Below, piece after piece: positions 1-6,884 of a DNA stretch of 22,645 nt. Location: assembly GCA_040881995.1 (NCBI GenBank), contig JBBECD010000144.1, forward strand, positions 1-22,645, read 5' to 3'. The number at the start of each line of letters is the position of its first letter. Position 1 is the first letter of the stretch. The DNA comes from JAQCEJ01 sp040881995 (lineage in GTDB: Bacteria; Planctomycetota; Planctomycetia; Planctomycetales; Planctomycetaceae). The translations under genes were made by a program, and so were the position numbers. A model generated the notes under the pieces. That model saw only the letters and a list, made by a program, of their open reading frames with translations. It ran no database searches and was not told the origin of the DNA.

Positions 1-1
1 C

Positions 2-208
2 CCCGGCTACGATCGCAATGTGTTCTCGCGAGAGGTACTTCTCGCCGCGATCGATGACATTCACGAAAACCCGGTGCGGAGGGGACTGTGCCGTCGAGCC
101 GTCGATTGGAGTTGGTCGTCGATTCGGTACTATCAGCTCGACCCGCCGCAGCAGCAGTTCGCGGAGTTGCCCTTCGTGCATGGCCTTCCGCATGAGTTTT
201 TGGATTGA
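2..208 (+). CDS. REP-associated tyrosine transposase (Y1_Tnp/IS200-like family), C-terminal fragment cut by the window edge
   Basis: The reading frame is open from the first bases, so the gene begins before the window; 68 codons remain before TGA. The visible part carries the C-terminal signature of REP-associated tyrosine transposases (RAYTs): IHENPVRRGL followed by a DWSWSS motif. In this family the HUH histidines and the catalytic tyrosine lie further N-terminal, so they cannot be checked here. RAYTs are single-copy housekeeping-like relatives of IS200/IS605 transposases that act on short palindromic REP sequences. A palindrome of the right kind begins about 20 bases after the stop (230-246). 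The ATG/GTG codons near position 18-20 are internal and are not proposed as starts. Confidence 0.85.
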   Translation, partial: PGYDRNVFSREVLLAAIDDIHENPVRRGLCRRAVDWSWSSIRYYQLDPPQQQFAELPFVHGLPHEFLD

Positions 209-229
209 AAGTCAAGAAAACCAAAGACA

Positions 230-246
230 CACTGGCCCAGCCAGTG
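230..246. repeat. REP-like palindrome beside the RAYT gene
   Basis: CACTGGC and GCCAGTG form perfect 7-bp arms around CCA, 21 bases after the transposase stop. A half site, GCCAGTGGCAC, recurs at 321-331. A longer relative lies at 5737-5759. Proximity to a RAYT makes a REP assignment reasonable, but it rests on pattern and location only. Confidence 0.6.
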
Positions 247-845
247 GCACCCGAAAAGTTTGTTAACGTGTTGTGAGATTGATAGGGATAGACGTCGAAT
301 TGCAATCGGAAGAGAAGTCCGCCAGTGGCACCCGGCGTAATAACAAACTCGCCAGAATGCCCCACAGACTTTGCACCGTCTTCGTCTTCGGTGCCCCAGA
401 CGCTCCGTCGTCTGGCTCGCGGAGCGACAAGAAGCTGTTCTTGCTCGCACGATGATACCACAAGCCGCCAGACTTTTTCATTCGAACGTCGTCGTAGATT
501 CTTCGATTTCTCATGGTGCCATCATCAAGCGGCGACGCGTTCCCCTTTCCAAACATGGCACCCATTCCCCAACATCGATCCGACAAAACGCGAAACATCA
601 ATTCCCCACTACGGTGCCTGGTTGCGCGGAGCGGGATCGGCGGCTGGCCGAGTCGCTTCACGGTGCCGGCCCCTGACCACTGATCACTGACAACGGACCG
701 CCGCCGACGGACCACTGATCCCGAACCCCGAAAACGCCCGCGCTTGAGTCATCCTCCCCAAAATGTTGTTTGGAATGATGCGCAGATCCGCACAAAGTCC
801 TGCTTTTGCGTTCGCGAGTGACGCTTTTGAGCGCGCGAGTGGCAC

Positions 846-872
846 TTTTGCGCGCGTTTAGTGCGCGCAAAA
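846..872. repeat. Perfect 10-bp-arm inverted repeat TTTTGCGCGC / GCGCGCAAAA
   Basis: Arms at 846-855 and 863-872 are perfect complements around a 7-base loop. It is the most symmetric part of the TTTGCGCGC cluster. It could be a protein-binding dyad or a terminator-like hairpin with A/T flanks, but no gene ends nearby. Confidence 0.6.
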
Positions 873-1208
873 TGCATATCAAAACAACTTTTTACGGCGA
901 TGTTTGCTATCCCGACTTCACCATTTTCTCCATATTTCGGCCCGGTCTGTTGGAGAACCGCTGTGTTTAGAATCGGCAGGTGATTTGGGGCTGCTTGGTT
1001 TACCTCAACTTCCTGGATTGGTGGGTTGGAGGGGACTTCATCGACAAAAGTCGCCGGTTGACATGCACGCGATGACATGCGTGCGCAGCGCGCATTTGCG
1101 CGCACCGGTGAGGGGTTCGTAAGGGCTGATGGCGTCGTGAGTTCGATTTCGGACACGATGGCGTTTGCGGCGTGCTTTTTTGCGCTGAATCGCGCGCAAA
1201 TGCGTCGA

Positions 1209-1253
1209 TTTTCATCGTTTTTGGCGCTTTTTGGTCACTTTTTTGGCGTTTTT
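1209..1253. other. Helically phased T-tracts (predicted curved DNA)
   Basis: Runs of four to six T lie at 1209-1212, 1218-1222, 1228-1232, 1239-1244 and 1249-1253. Their centres are about 9.5-11.5 bases apart, close to one helical turn each. In-phase A/T-tracts are a known cause of intrinsic DNA curvature. The element sits among the GCGCGCAAA motifs and 150 bases from the parS-like site. Confidence 0.6.
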
Positions 1254-1263
1254 ATGCTCTGAA

Positions 1264-1311
1264 GGCACCCTCATCCGGCCTTCGGCCACCTTCTCCCGGG
1301 GGGAGAAGGGG
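1264..1311. repeat. Dispersed palindromic repeat, copy 1 (GGCACCCTCA...CTTCTCCC type)
   Basis: It begins GGCACCCTCATCCGGCC, contains the small palindrome GGCCTTCGGCC, and then the inverted pair CTTCTCCC / GGGAGAAG. A diverged copy with the same order of parts is at 5841-5891. Both lie in gene-free DNA. Confidence 0.7.
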
Positions 1312-1404
1312 TTACGACGCGCGCAAAGTGCGCTGAAAGTGCGCTGCAGTACGCATTTCGCTGCATTTTTGCTCGATTTTCGCCTTGCGATTTTCAGACT
1401 CCTC

Positions 1405-1420
1405 GTTTTCACGTGAAACG
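1405..1420. promoter_or_regulatory. parS-like palindrome (ParB-binding site candidate)
   Basis: GTTTTCACGTGAAACG contains the perfect 12-bp palindrome TTTCACGTGAAA. It matches 13 of 16 positions of the broadly conserved bacterial parS consensus TGTTTCACGTGAAACA; the differences are confined to the outermost bases. A sequence one base away from a DnaA box, TGTGGATTA, follows at 1430-1438. No parA or parB gene is in the window. An E-box-like chance palindrome cannot be excluded. Confidence 0.45.
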
Positions 1421-1553
1421 GGGTTTGGTTGTGGATTATCTGATGGTCGCGAAGGATGCGAGCGCGCAACCACGTGCGATAGGGTAGGCGGGGTGTGCGG
1501 TTAAGGATTTGTGGTCAGCCAGAGCGAAAAAAGGCAGAACAAATGAATGGAAC

Positions 1554-1589
1554 TCCCCATCTCCCGATCCCCCCATCTCCCCATCTGTC
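1554..1589. repeat. CCCATCTCC tandem-like repeat abutting a stop codon
   Basis: Imperfect CCCATCTCCC units are repeated about three times and end directly at the TGA of the AroDE-like gene on the minus strand. Read with that gene, it is a purine-rich GATGGGGAGA tract just after the stop. Confidence 0.5.
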
Positions 1590-3053
1590 TCACTCCGCCG
1601 CCAGCGCCTCGCGCAGCGCGCTCGACGGCAGCTCTTTGCCCGTCATCGATTTGAACTGCGTGGCCAACTGATCGGCGAAGACTTCCGAACCCTCCACAAC
1701 CGGACACCGCCGGGCTCGGCTTTCGGCGAGGACCGGCGTTTCTTCGAGCAAGTCCGACACGTCCAGCACCGTCATCTGCGGACGCAGATACGCCGGGTTG
1801 AAGTCGACCTTGCGGTGGCCGAGTTGCAACTCCTCATGCGAAAAGACGACCACGTCGGCGAGCGTGTCGTACAAGCTGGCGAAGGGGACGTGCCGAATGT
1901 TGAAATGCTCGGCCAGCTTCCGCGAGGCTTTGTCGTCGGGACTGGTGATGCTGAGCATCGCCTTGCGGCGCAGCAGTCCGTACACGATCGATCGCGTCGC
2001 CGGGCCGTGACCGACGATCAACACATTGCGGCGGTCGAGGGGCCGATCTTCGTCGGTCGTTTTTCCCAGTCGGGCTTCGAGCGATTTGAGCACGCCGCGC
2101 CATAAGGTGTTGTAGGCGTGCCAGCCGTCGGGCTGCTTGAGCAGCAAGTCGGCGTAACCGGCTTCTTTCGCGGCGTCTTCGCTTTTCTCGGCGAGCGGAA
2201 AGACCAATTCGCCCGCCTCGGGACCGGTGACGATCGAAGTGATCTTGAGCACGTCGAGCATCTTGCCCAGCCGGTCGAACCGGCCGGTGACGATCGGCAG
2301 ACAGCGGAAATTCAATTCGTGTTTCGCAAAACCGGTGTTGAAGACCTTAATCGAAGCCCGCTGCACGGCGGTCATGCCGGCGATGCCGGCGAACCGCGTG
2401 TGCGAATCGATGCCGCGCCAGAAGTAGAGTTCTTCGAGTTCGGACACGGTCGGCTGATCGGCGTACGATTCCATCCCTTTTTCGAGAGCAGCATAAATCC
2501 AGGGGGCACCGTACTTGCAGCCGAGCAGAGAGAATGTCACACCGCCAGGCCCCATTCCCGCGGCGACGACGGGAATCTCCCGCTTCTGCGACACCGCCGC
2601 CAGCATCGGCCAGGCCTCATCGAGCGTGGGCGTCGGCCATGTGACTTTGACGACGTCGGCCTTCGCCTGCACCGCGCGACGGACGATCTCTTCGACGTCA
2701 TTCACCGGCTCGTCGAGACTGGTAAAACTGATGACCCGCTTCGTCTTGCCGAACCGCGGAATTTTATTCGCGATTTCAAGATCGAGTTCGACATAATCGG
2801 GCTGAGCGACGATCGCCTGACGGAGCAGCATCAGCCGCTCGTCTTCGGTCCCCTGCCACTTGCCGCCATCCTCGCGGCGACGGCACGAAATCAAAATCGG
2901 CTTCTGGATCCCCTCGATCAACTCCGCAACGTTCGGTTCTTTGATGAGATGATCGAGGCAGAATTCGACGATATCCGCCCGACGCGACGCATTCAGCAAA
3001 TCGACCTTCGCAAGGTTTCTCGATTCCGACGCGACCGAAATACAGATTTTCAT
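1590..3053 (-). CDS. Divergent AroD-AroE-like fusion (3-dehydroquinate dehydratase type I + shikimate dehydrogenase domains)
   Basis: The 487-residue protein has an N-terminal type I dehydroquinase-like barrel (about 1-210) and a C-terminal shikimate-dehydrogenase-like half (about 222-487) with a Rossmann glycine motif, LIVGHGPATRS, near 345-355. Such fusions would perform steps three and four of the shikimate pathway. The dehydratase half keeps the DLEI acid region (91-94) and the Schiff-base lysine (DVVKVTW, Lys136), but the usual Ser-x-His site reads SFT, with Thr111 for the histidine. In the dehydrogenase half I find neither the usual Lys of the NVTxPxK motif nor the Asp of NTD, where NTLWRG stands instead. 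The ATG at 3053 is preferred over an upstream TTG because MKICISVA is a typical family N-terminus and GAGAGGGA lies upstream. It may be a functionally altered paralogue. Confidence 0.75.
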   Translation of the reverse strand: MKICISVASESRNLAKVDLLNASRRADIVEFCLDHLIKEPNVAELIEGIQKPILISCRRREDGGKWQGTEDERLMLLRQAIVAQPDYVELDLEIANKIPRFGKTKRVISFTSLDEPVNDVEEIVRRAVQAKADVVKVTWPTPTLDEAWPMLAAVSQKREIPVVAAGMGPGGVTFSLLGCKYGAPWIYAALEKGMESYADQPTVSELEELYFWRGIDSHTRFAGIAGMTAVQRASIKVFNTGFAKHELNFRCLPIVTGRFDRLGKMLDVLKITSIVTGPEAGELVFPLAEKSEDAAKEAGYADLLLKQPDGWHAYNTLWRGVLKSLEARLGKTTDEDRPLDRRNVLIVGHGPATRSIVYGLLRRKAMLSITSPDDKASRKLAEHFNIRHVPFASLYDTLADVVVFSHEELQLGHRKVDFNPAYLRPQMTVLDVSDLLEETPVLAESRARRCPVVEGSEVFADQLATQFKSMTGKELPSSALREALAAE

Positions 3054-3102
3054 GCCGCAACCATCCCTCTCGAATGACGTTACGTTCTCCGAGCAGCCTT
3101 TT

Positions 3103-3125
3103 CTCTGGCTCTTGACTCTCGACTT
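3103..3125. repeat. Diverged post-stop repeat (CTCTGGCTCTTGACTCTCGAC)
   Basis: It resembles the CTCTGGCTCTGGACCCTGG family at 5929 and 17801. It lies five bases beyond the TGA of the CehA/McbA-like gene on that gene's strand, and inside the short gap before the AroDE-like start. Confidence 0.5.
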
Positions 3126-3130
3126 CCTCT

Positions 3131-5530
3131 TCAATCAGCCACGCTTTCCGCCAACACTCGCTCGTAATACTCGCGGGCGACCTGATACGCCGCTTCGGCG
3201 GCCGACAGTTCGGTCTCGCGAATTTGGCCTTTTTTCTTCTCCCAGCAGACGTCGACCGCCTCGCGACACCACTTCGCACTGCGGCGGCTGGCGCGAATTG
3301 GCTTTCCGCCGACTTCGACGAACACCGGGTTCGTGTGGACCGACGGGAAAATTCGCACCGCCACCCAGCTCGACTGCGGCATGTCGAGATCGAACGACAG
3401 CGATTGCAATTCACCGTCCGCTTCGAGCTCCTTAGTCGCGACCGGATAACCATTTACGATCACTTCGACGGGAACCTTGCGCGATTCGCCGATGCGGCTG
3501 CGTTCGAGGTGCCAATACGGCTTCTGATCGAGCCGCGCTTTGCGAATGCGTTCGGTCTCTTCATTCGGCGTCTCAGCAAGCAACGCCTGCACGTCGAACG
3601 TCACGGTGACCTTACCGGGCTTCGGGAGATTCAGTTCGCTGAATCGATTCTTCGTCCCCAACTCGCCAATCGCCACGTCGTTCACTTTGAGGTCGTAGAT
3701 GTGACTGAGTCCGTCGCCGCAGTAGCTGCGGCCGTTACGCACGCCGGCGATCCAATTGTCGAATTCGAGCGGTTGCCCGATCGGAATCTTGACGTAAATG
3801 CGTCCGAGTCCGACTTTATCGCCATAGATGCACGGGAAGTCGGTCTCGCCGCTGATCCGCGTCCGCAAGCCGCAGTTAAGCGTGTGATACCAGATATTGA
3901 GTTCCCACACGGCCGGCGTATCGACCGCCGAGATGAAGTGACAGACGTTGTGTACTCCGGTCACGATAAACTCGTTCGCACCGATGCCGTCGAACGGCGG
4001 CATGGCATAATCGGGGAGTTTATCGGCGGCTCGTCCGTCCCAGCCATCGGGAATTTTGCGGTAATCGACGACGACCCGGTTCCCCTGCGCATCGTAATCG
4101 GGGAGAGCCAAGCCCCAGCCGCTGTGACTGTAACCGACCACGCCCCCCTGCTCTTTGCCCCATTTCAAAATCGGCAAGGTCCAACTCGGCCACTCTTCGA
4201 GGACCGTCGTGCCGGGGTAATCGTCTTCCTTCAATCGCAGCAAGCACAAATGCCCGGCGTGCGACGAGGGGAACCCGCTGACTTCGACGTCGTAGCGCAT
4301 CAGGTTCGATTCGCTCGAAAGCGCTGAGACTTTTCCTTCGAAATATTGCTTCTGCGTGTACCAGCACGGGCCCCAACTCAGCACACAGCCGACGTTTAAA
4401 TCTTCGCCGAGAATATGCCGCATCATGTCGGCGGGCGAAACCCCTTCGGTCGGGTTTTCATAGTGCGCACAACCGGCGGCGTGGACGTGATGATCGCCCG
4501 AGTACCACCCTTTCGACGCGGCATGCGCCCAGCGCTTCAAGTGAAACACCGCGCGTTGACTGACGATGTCGGATTCCACGGTCATCTGAGACTTCTGCAC
4601 GAGGTACTCGGGACCGCGCGAAACTTCGACGCTGTATTCGCCCGGCGGCAGATGAACCGACTCACCATCCGAGCGATAAATCTGGTTATGAAAGAAAAAA
4701 TCGGGAGCCAGCCGGCGTGCCGGATTGGGATAGACCCGTCCCCACGCATCGCGAAATACAAACGCCGCCGTCGTCGGCGTGCCGTCTTCGTCGCGGACGC
4801 CCAGCACCACTTCGACGGAGGGAAGCGATTCGAACAGAATCGGCACGGCGTTGCGAAAACCGATGTCCTGCGTCCCCTGTCCGACGTTGAAACCGATTTT
4901 CGCCTCACGCTTACCGACGTCGCGGCAATAGATTTGCATGATGCGGTATTCGAGTTCCAGTCCCGAGAGCGTCTCTTTCATCGGCTGGGCTTCGAACATC
5001 GTGATGTCGAGAAATCGCTGCGAGACATCGGCGAGCGAGATGTCTCGCTCCGGCCGGCTCGCACCGCGGCTCCGCTTGAACTGCGGGGCGGCGTTCGGAC
5101 TTTCGGGCATCAACCGCGCCGTGACTCCCGCTTCGTTGTGCACCTTGACGAGAAACGTCCGCCAGCCCTGATAAATCAGCTCTTTGGCGACCGGACCTTC
5201 CGTCACCGAAACCCGGCTTTCGGGATTGATCTTCACCGCCGCCAGACAATGCGCGTCGAGCACCTCTTGAATGGCTTTCACGGCATCGGTCGATTTCTCG
5301 ATCTCTTTCACAGCATTTATGGCCTGGCGATCTTCGGCCGATAGCGGCGCCCCCACATATTCCAGCGCCTCGACCAGCCGCTGTGTCGCCGCTTCGAGCG
5401 GCTGACGTTCGATCTCGACCACCAGCGGCCATTCGTCCGCGAGCGCGGTCGACGCCGCCGCCCCGCACATCCACACAATTATGATAATGGCGCACAACGA
5501 TCGAAACTTGAAGCCGATGAATCGAGACAT
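3131..5530 (-). CDS. Secreted CehA/McbA-type metallohydrolase (PHP-like)
   Basis: The 799-residue protein starts with a signal peptide (basic MSRFIGFKFR, a hydrophobic core to about residue 27, then an ALADE cleavage-like site), so it is exported. The N-terminal third is a helical then beta-rich region without a clear assignment. From about 340 a PHP-like metal-dependent hydrolase domain begins: GDHHVH at 345-350 gives the HxH metal motif, GYSHSGWG (near 466) supplies another histidine, and GETDFPC (561-567) fits a late acidic metal ligand. CehA and McbA hydrolyse carbamates, but most family members have unknown substrates, so none is claimed. The ATG at 5530 has AAGGGAG about eight bases upstream. 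It ends 77 bases before the AroDE-like start on the same strand; a shared transcript is possible though the functions look unrelated. Confidence 0.8.
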   Translation of the reverse strand: MSRFIGFKFRSLCAIIIIVWMCGAAASTALADEWPLVVEIERQPLEAATQRLVEALEYVGAPLSAEDRQAINAVKEIEKSTDAVKAIQEVLDAHCLAAVKINPESRVSVTEGPVAKELIYQGWRTFLVKVHNEAGVTARLMPESPNAAPQFKRSRGASRPERDISLADVSQRFLDITMFEAQPMKETLSGLELEYRIMQIYCRDVGKREAKIGFNVGQGTQDIGFRNAVPILFESLPSVEVVLGVRDEDGTPTTAAFVFRDAWGRVYPNPARRLAPDFFFHNQIYRSDGESVHLPPGEYSVEVSRGPEYLVQKSQMTVESDIVSQRAVFHLKRWAHAASKGWYSGDHHVHAAGCAHYENPTEGVSPADMMRHILGEDLNVGCVLSWGPCWYTQKQYFEGKVSALSSESNLMRYDVEVSGFPSSHAGHLCLLRLKEDDYPGTTVLEEWPSWTLPILKWGKEQGGVVGYSHSGWGLALPDYDAQGNRVVVDYRKIPDGWDGRAADKLPDYAMPPFDGIGANEFIVTGVHNVCHFISAVDTPAVWELNIWYHTLNCGLRTRISGETDFPCIYGDKVGLGRIYVKIPIGQPLEFDNWIAGVRNGRSYCGDGLSHIYDLKVNDVAIGELGTKNRFSELNLPKPGKVTVTFDVQALLAETPNEETERIRKARLDQKPYWHLERSRIGESRKVPVEVIVNGYPVATKELEADGELQSLSFDLDMPQSSWVAVRIFPSVHTNPVFVEVGGKPIRASRRSAKWCREAVDVCWEKKKGQIRETELSAAEAAYQVAREYYERVLAESVAD

Positions 5531-5736
5531 GGGCCACTCCCTTCACGACAGATCAGTCGGAATCACACAACCCCCCTCGAACTAATAAGGGGACCGGCCA
5601 TCGCCAGACGTGATGAGCCGATAACTGAGTATTGTGAAGCGGCGAATCGCGAACTTCAAGAAGGAAGCGGGAAAAAGCAGAGTTTTCGGCGAGCCGACGT
5701 CAAGGCGTTACGCGGCGGAGCGTTTTTTCTTGGTGG

Positions 5737-5759
5737 CACTGGCGGCTTGCCCGCCAGTG
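5737..5759. repeat. REP-like palindrome CACTGGCGG / CCGCCAGTG
   Basis: Perfect 9-bp arms surround the loop CTTGC. The core CACTGGC...GCCAGTG and the flanking GGTGGCACTGG match the palindrome next to the transposase at 230-246, so both probably belong to one REP family. Confidence 0.65.
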
Positions 5760-5782
5760 TGATCGCGTCGTGGGTGCGTTCG

Positions 5783-5834
5783 GCGAAGCAGGAGCTTCGA
5801 AGACGTGCGTTCCCAAGCGGAGCTTGGGAACGAG
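5783..5834. repeat. Composite dispersed repeat, copy 1 (GCGAAGC...GGAGCTTCGAA plus GTTCCCAAGC palindrome)
   Basis: A GGAGCTTCGAA segment is followed by GTGCGTTCCCAAGC, a three-base loop and GCTTGGGAACG (palindrome arms at 5808-5818 and 5822-5832, 11 bp, perfect). The same order of parts occurs in inverted orientation at 22460-22511. Confidence 0.7.
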
Positions 5835-5840
5835 AAAAAA

Positions 5841-5891
5841 GGCACCCTCACCCGGCCGCCGAGCGGCCGACCTCTCCCAAAGGGCGAGGTG
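5841..5891. repeat. Dispersed palindromic repeat, copy 2 (GGCACCCTCA type)
   Basis: It shares the opening GGCACCCTCA(C/T)CCGGCC, a GGCCG...CGGCC dyad and a CCTCTCCC...GGGCGAGG pair with the copy at 1264-1311. The inner dyad has diverged while remaining self-complementary, which suggests the fold is kept. Confidence 0.65.
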
Positions 5892-5928
5892 TGAATCCCT
5901 GCTCCCCTCCCGGTCTCCCCGTCTTCCA

Positions 5929-5966
5929 ACCTCTGGCTCTGGACCCTGGACTCTGGACCCTCGACT
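5929..5966. repeat. Post-stop repeat (CTCTGGCTCTGGACCCTGGA type), copy ending at a stop codon
   Basis: CTCTGGCTCTGGACCCTGG and a second GGACC unit end with CCTCGACT, which adjoins the TGA of the sugar transferase. On the gene's own strand the repeat therefore begins directly after the stop. Related copies are at 3103, 17330 (inverted) and 17791. Confidence 0.7.
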
Positions 5967-6884
5967 TCACATCGCCCCGCTGCCGGTCAGGATCACGCGG
6001 ATCGTGCGGAACAGAATCTTGAAATCATTCTTGATGCAGCAGTTCTGCAGGTAGAGCAGATCGAGAGCCACCTTGCGGCGGATGCTTTCGATGTCGGTGT
6101 CGTAACCGTTGATGATCTGCGCGAGGCCGGTTAATCCGGGTTTGAGTCCCAGTCGGTTGATGTAATCGGGGATCTCTTGCGAAAGCTGCTCGATGAACAC
6201 CGGGCGTTCCGGCCGCGGACCGACAAGCGACATTTCTCCCTTAAGCACGTTCCACAACTGCGGCAGTTCGTCCAGCCGCGTCTTGCGCAAAAACCGGCCG
6301 ATCGGCGTGATGCGAGGATCGCCCTTGACGGCGAGCCGCGCTCCGTCTTTCTCGGCGTCGATCCGCATGGTGCGGAATTTATAAAGCACGAACGGCTTGC
6401 CGTATCCCTCTTCGTGCCGACGATCGTTCGACTTCGCGCGCCGATCGGATGCCGCGGCGTCGGCGTCGTTATTCCCGCCGCGCCGATCGCGGCTGGGACG
6501 CCGGAGATTCAAACCGACGCGCACCTGCGAATAGACTGCCGGTCCGGGAGACGTCAGTTTAACCAGCAACATGACGAGCAGCATGATCGGAGCCAACACT
6601 ACCAGCATCACCGCGGAGATGAATACATCCATGATCCGCTTCACGAGCCGCGTCGGCTCGGTAAGACAGCGGACGTCCGTTCGCGTGTGCTGCAAATTCA
6701 GGATTGTCAGCCAGTGCGACGGAGGCAGATTCGCGGTCGTGGAATACCGTTCCACCAATCGCACAAACGACGTCGTATCGTCGTCCGGCAGCCAGTCGTC
6801 TTCCGAGAGGACGTGATTGCTCGCGGGCAACATCGTCTGGTTTTTGAAATCGAGGTCAGGGGAATCCATTGAAAGCGTTATCAT
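5967..6884 (-). CDS. Polyprenyl-phosphate sugar (hexose-1-)phosphotransferase, bacterial sugar transferase family
   Basis: The 305-residue protein has a family-typical core: a hydrophobic membrane helix at about 84-110 after RLVKRIMDV, SPGPAVYSQVRVG, PFVLYKFRTM, the acidic pair in RLDELPQLWN (Asp205-Glu206, corresponding to the catalytic DE dyad of PglC-like enzymes) and GEMSLVGPRPE. These enzymes load a sugar-1-phosphate onto undecaprenyl phosphate at the inner membrane to start glycan or exopolysaccharide synthesis. Two additions stand out: an acidic 75-residue N-terminal extension, and a basic/acidic insert of about 36 residues (127-163, rich in RR/DRR) exactly between the VGLN and PFVLYKFRTM blocks. 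No other glycan genes are beside it. The start is not well fixed: neither ATG 6884 nor ATG 6869 has a clear ribosome binding site. Confidence 0.85.
   Translation of the reverse strand: MITLSMDSPDLDFKNQTMLPASNHVLSEDDWLPDDDTTSFVRLVERYSTTANLPPSHWLTILNLQHTRTDVRCLTEPTRLVKRIMDVFISAVMLVVLAPIMLLVMLLVKLTSPGPAVYSQVRVGLNLRRPSRDRRGGNNDADAAASDRRAKSNDRRHEEGYGKPFVLYKFRTMRIDAEKDGARLAVKGDPRITPIGRFLRKTRLDELPQLWNVLKGEMSLVGPRPERPVFIEQLSQEIPDYINRLGLKPGLTGLAQIINGYDTDIESIRRKVALDLLYLQNCCIKNDFKILFRTIRVILTGSGAM

Larger units (their letters stand above)
847..1327. repeat. Cluster of five TTTGCGCGC / GCGCGCAAA motifs
   Basis: Exact 9-mers lie at 847-855 (+), 863-871 (-), 1095-1103 (+), 1192-1200 (-) and 1319-1327 (-). 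A given 9-mer counted on both strands is expected well under once in the whole window under uniform base composition, so five in under 500 bases is a clear cluster. The copies at 847 and 863 form one dyad. The copy at 1095 belongs to a 7-2-7 palindrome at 1088-1103. The function is unknown. Confidence 0.6.
209..1589. other. Gene-less, repeat-rich stretch between the transposase end and the AroDE-like gene
   Basis: I see no convincing coding sequence in these 1.4 kb. Open frames exist on both strands, but they overlap one another, lack ribosome binding sites and give low-complexity Arg/Ser-rich products. The stretch contains REP-like palindromes near 230-331, tandem-like GAGTG...TTTTG units at about 805-872, five TTTGCGCGC motifs, phased T-tracts at 1209-1253, a dispersed palindromic repeat at 1264-1311, a parS-like palindrome at 1405-1420 and a C-rich CCCATCTCC repeat ending at the neighbouring stop codon. 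Confidence 0.7.
5531..5966. other. Intergenic repeat array between the metallohydrolase start and the sugar transferase end
   Basis: No gene is supported. The first 170 bases should hold the metallohydrolase promoter, but I see no clear -10/-35 pair. The rest is a chain of four different dispersed repeats (5737, 5783, 5841, 5929) laid end to end up to the sugar transferase stop codon. Confidence 0.65.

Noticed and set aside
263..715. A 150-codon minus-strand frame in the gene-less stretch
   Set aside because: The product is Arg/Ser-rich repeat-derived sequence overlapping several other frames, with no start signal.
1430..1438. TGTGGATTA as a DnaA box
   Set aside because: It differs by one base from the usual box and stands alone, so it is mentioned beside the parS-like site but not called as a feature.
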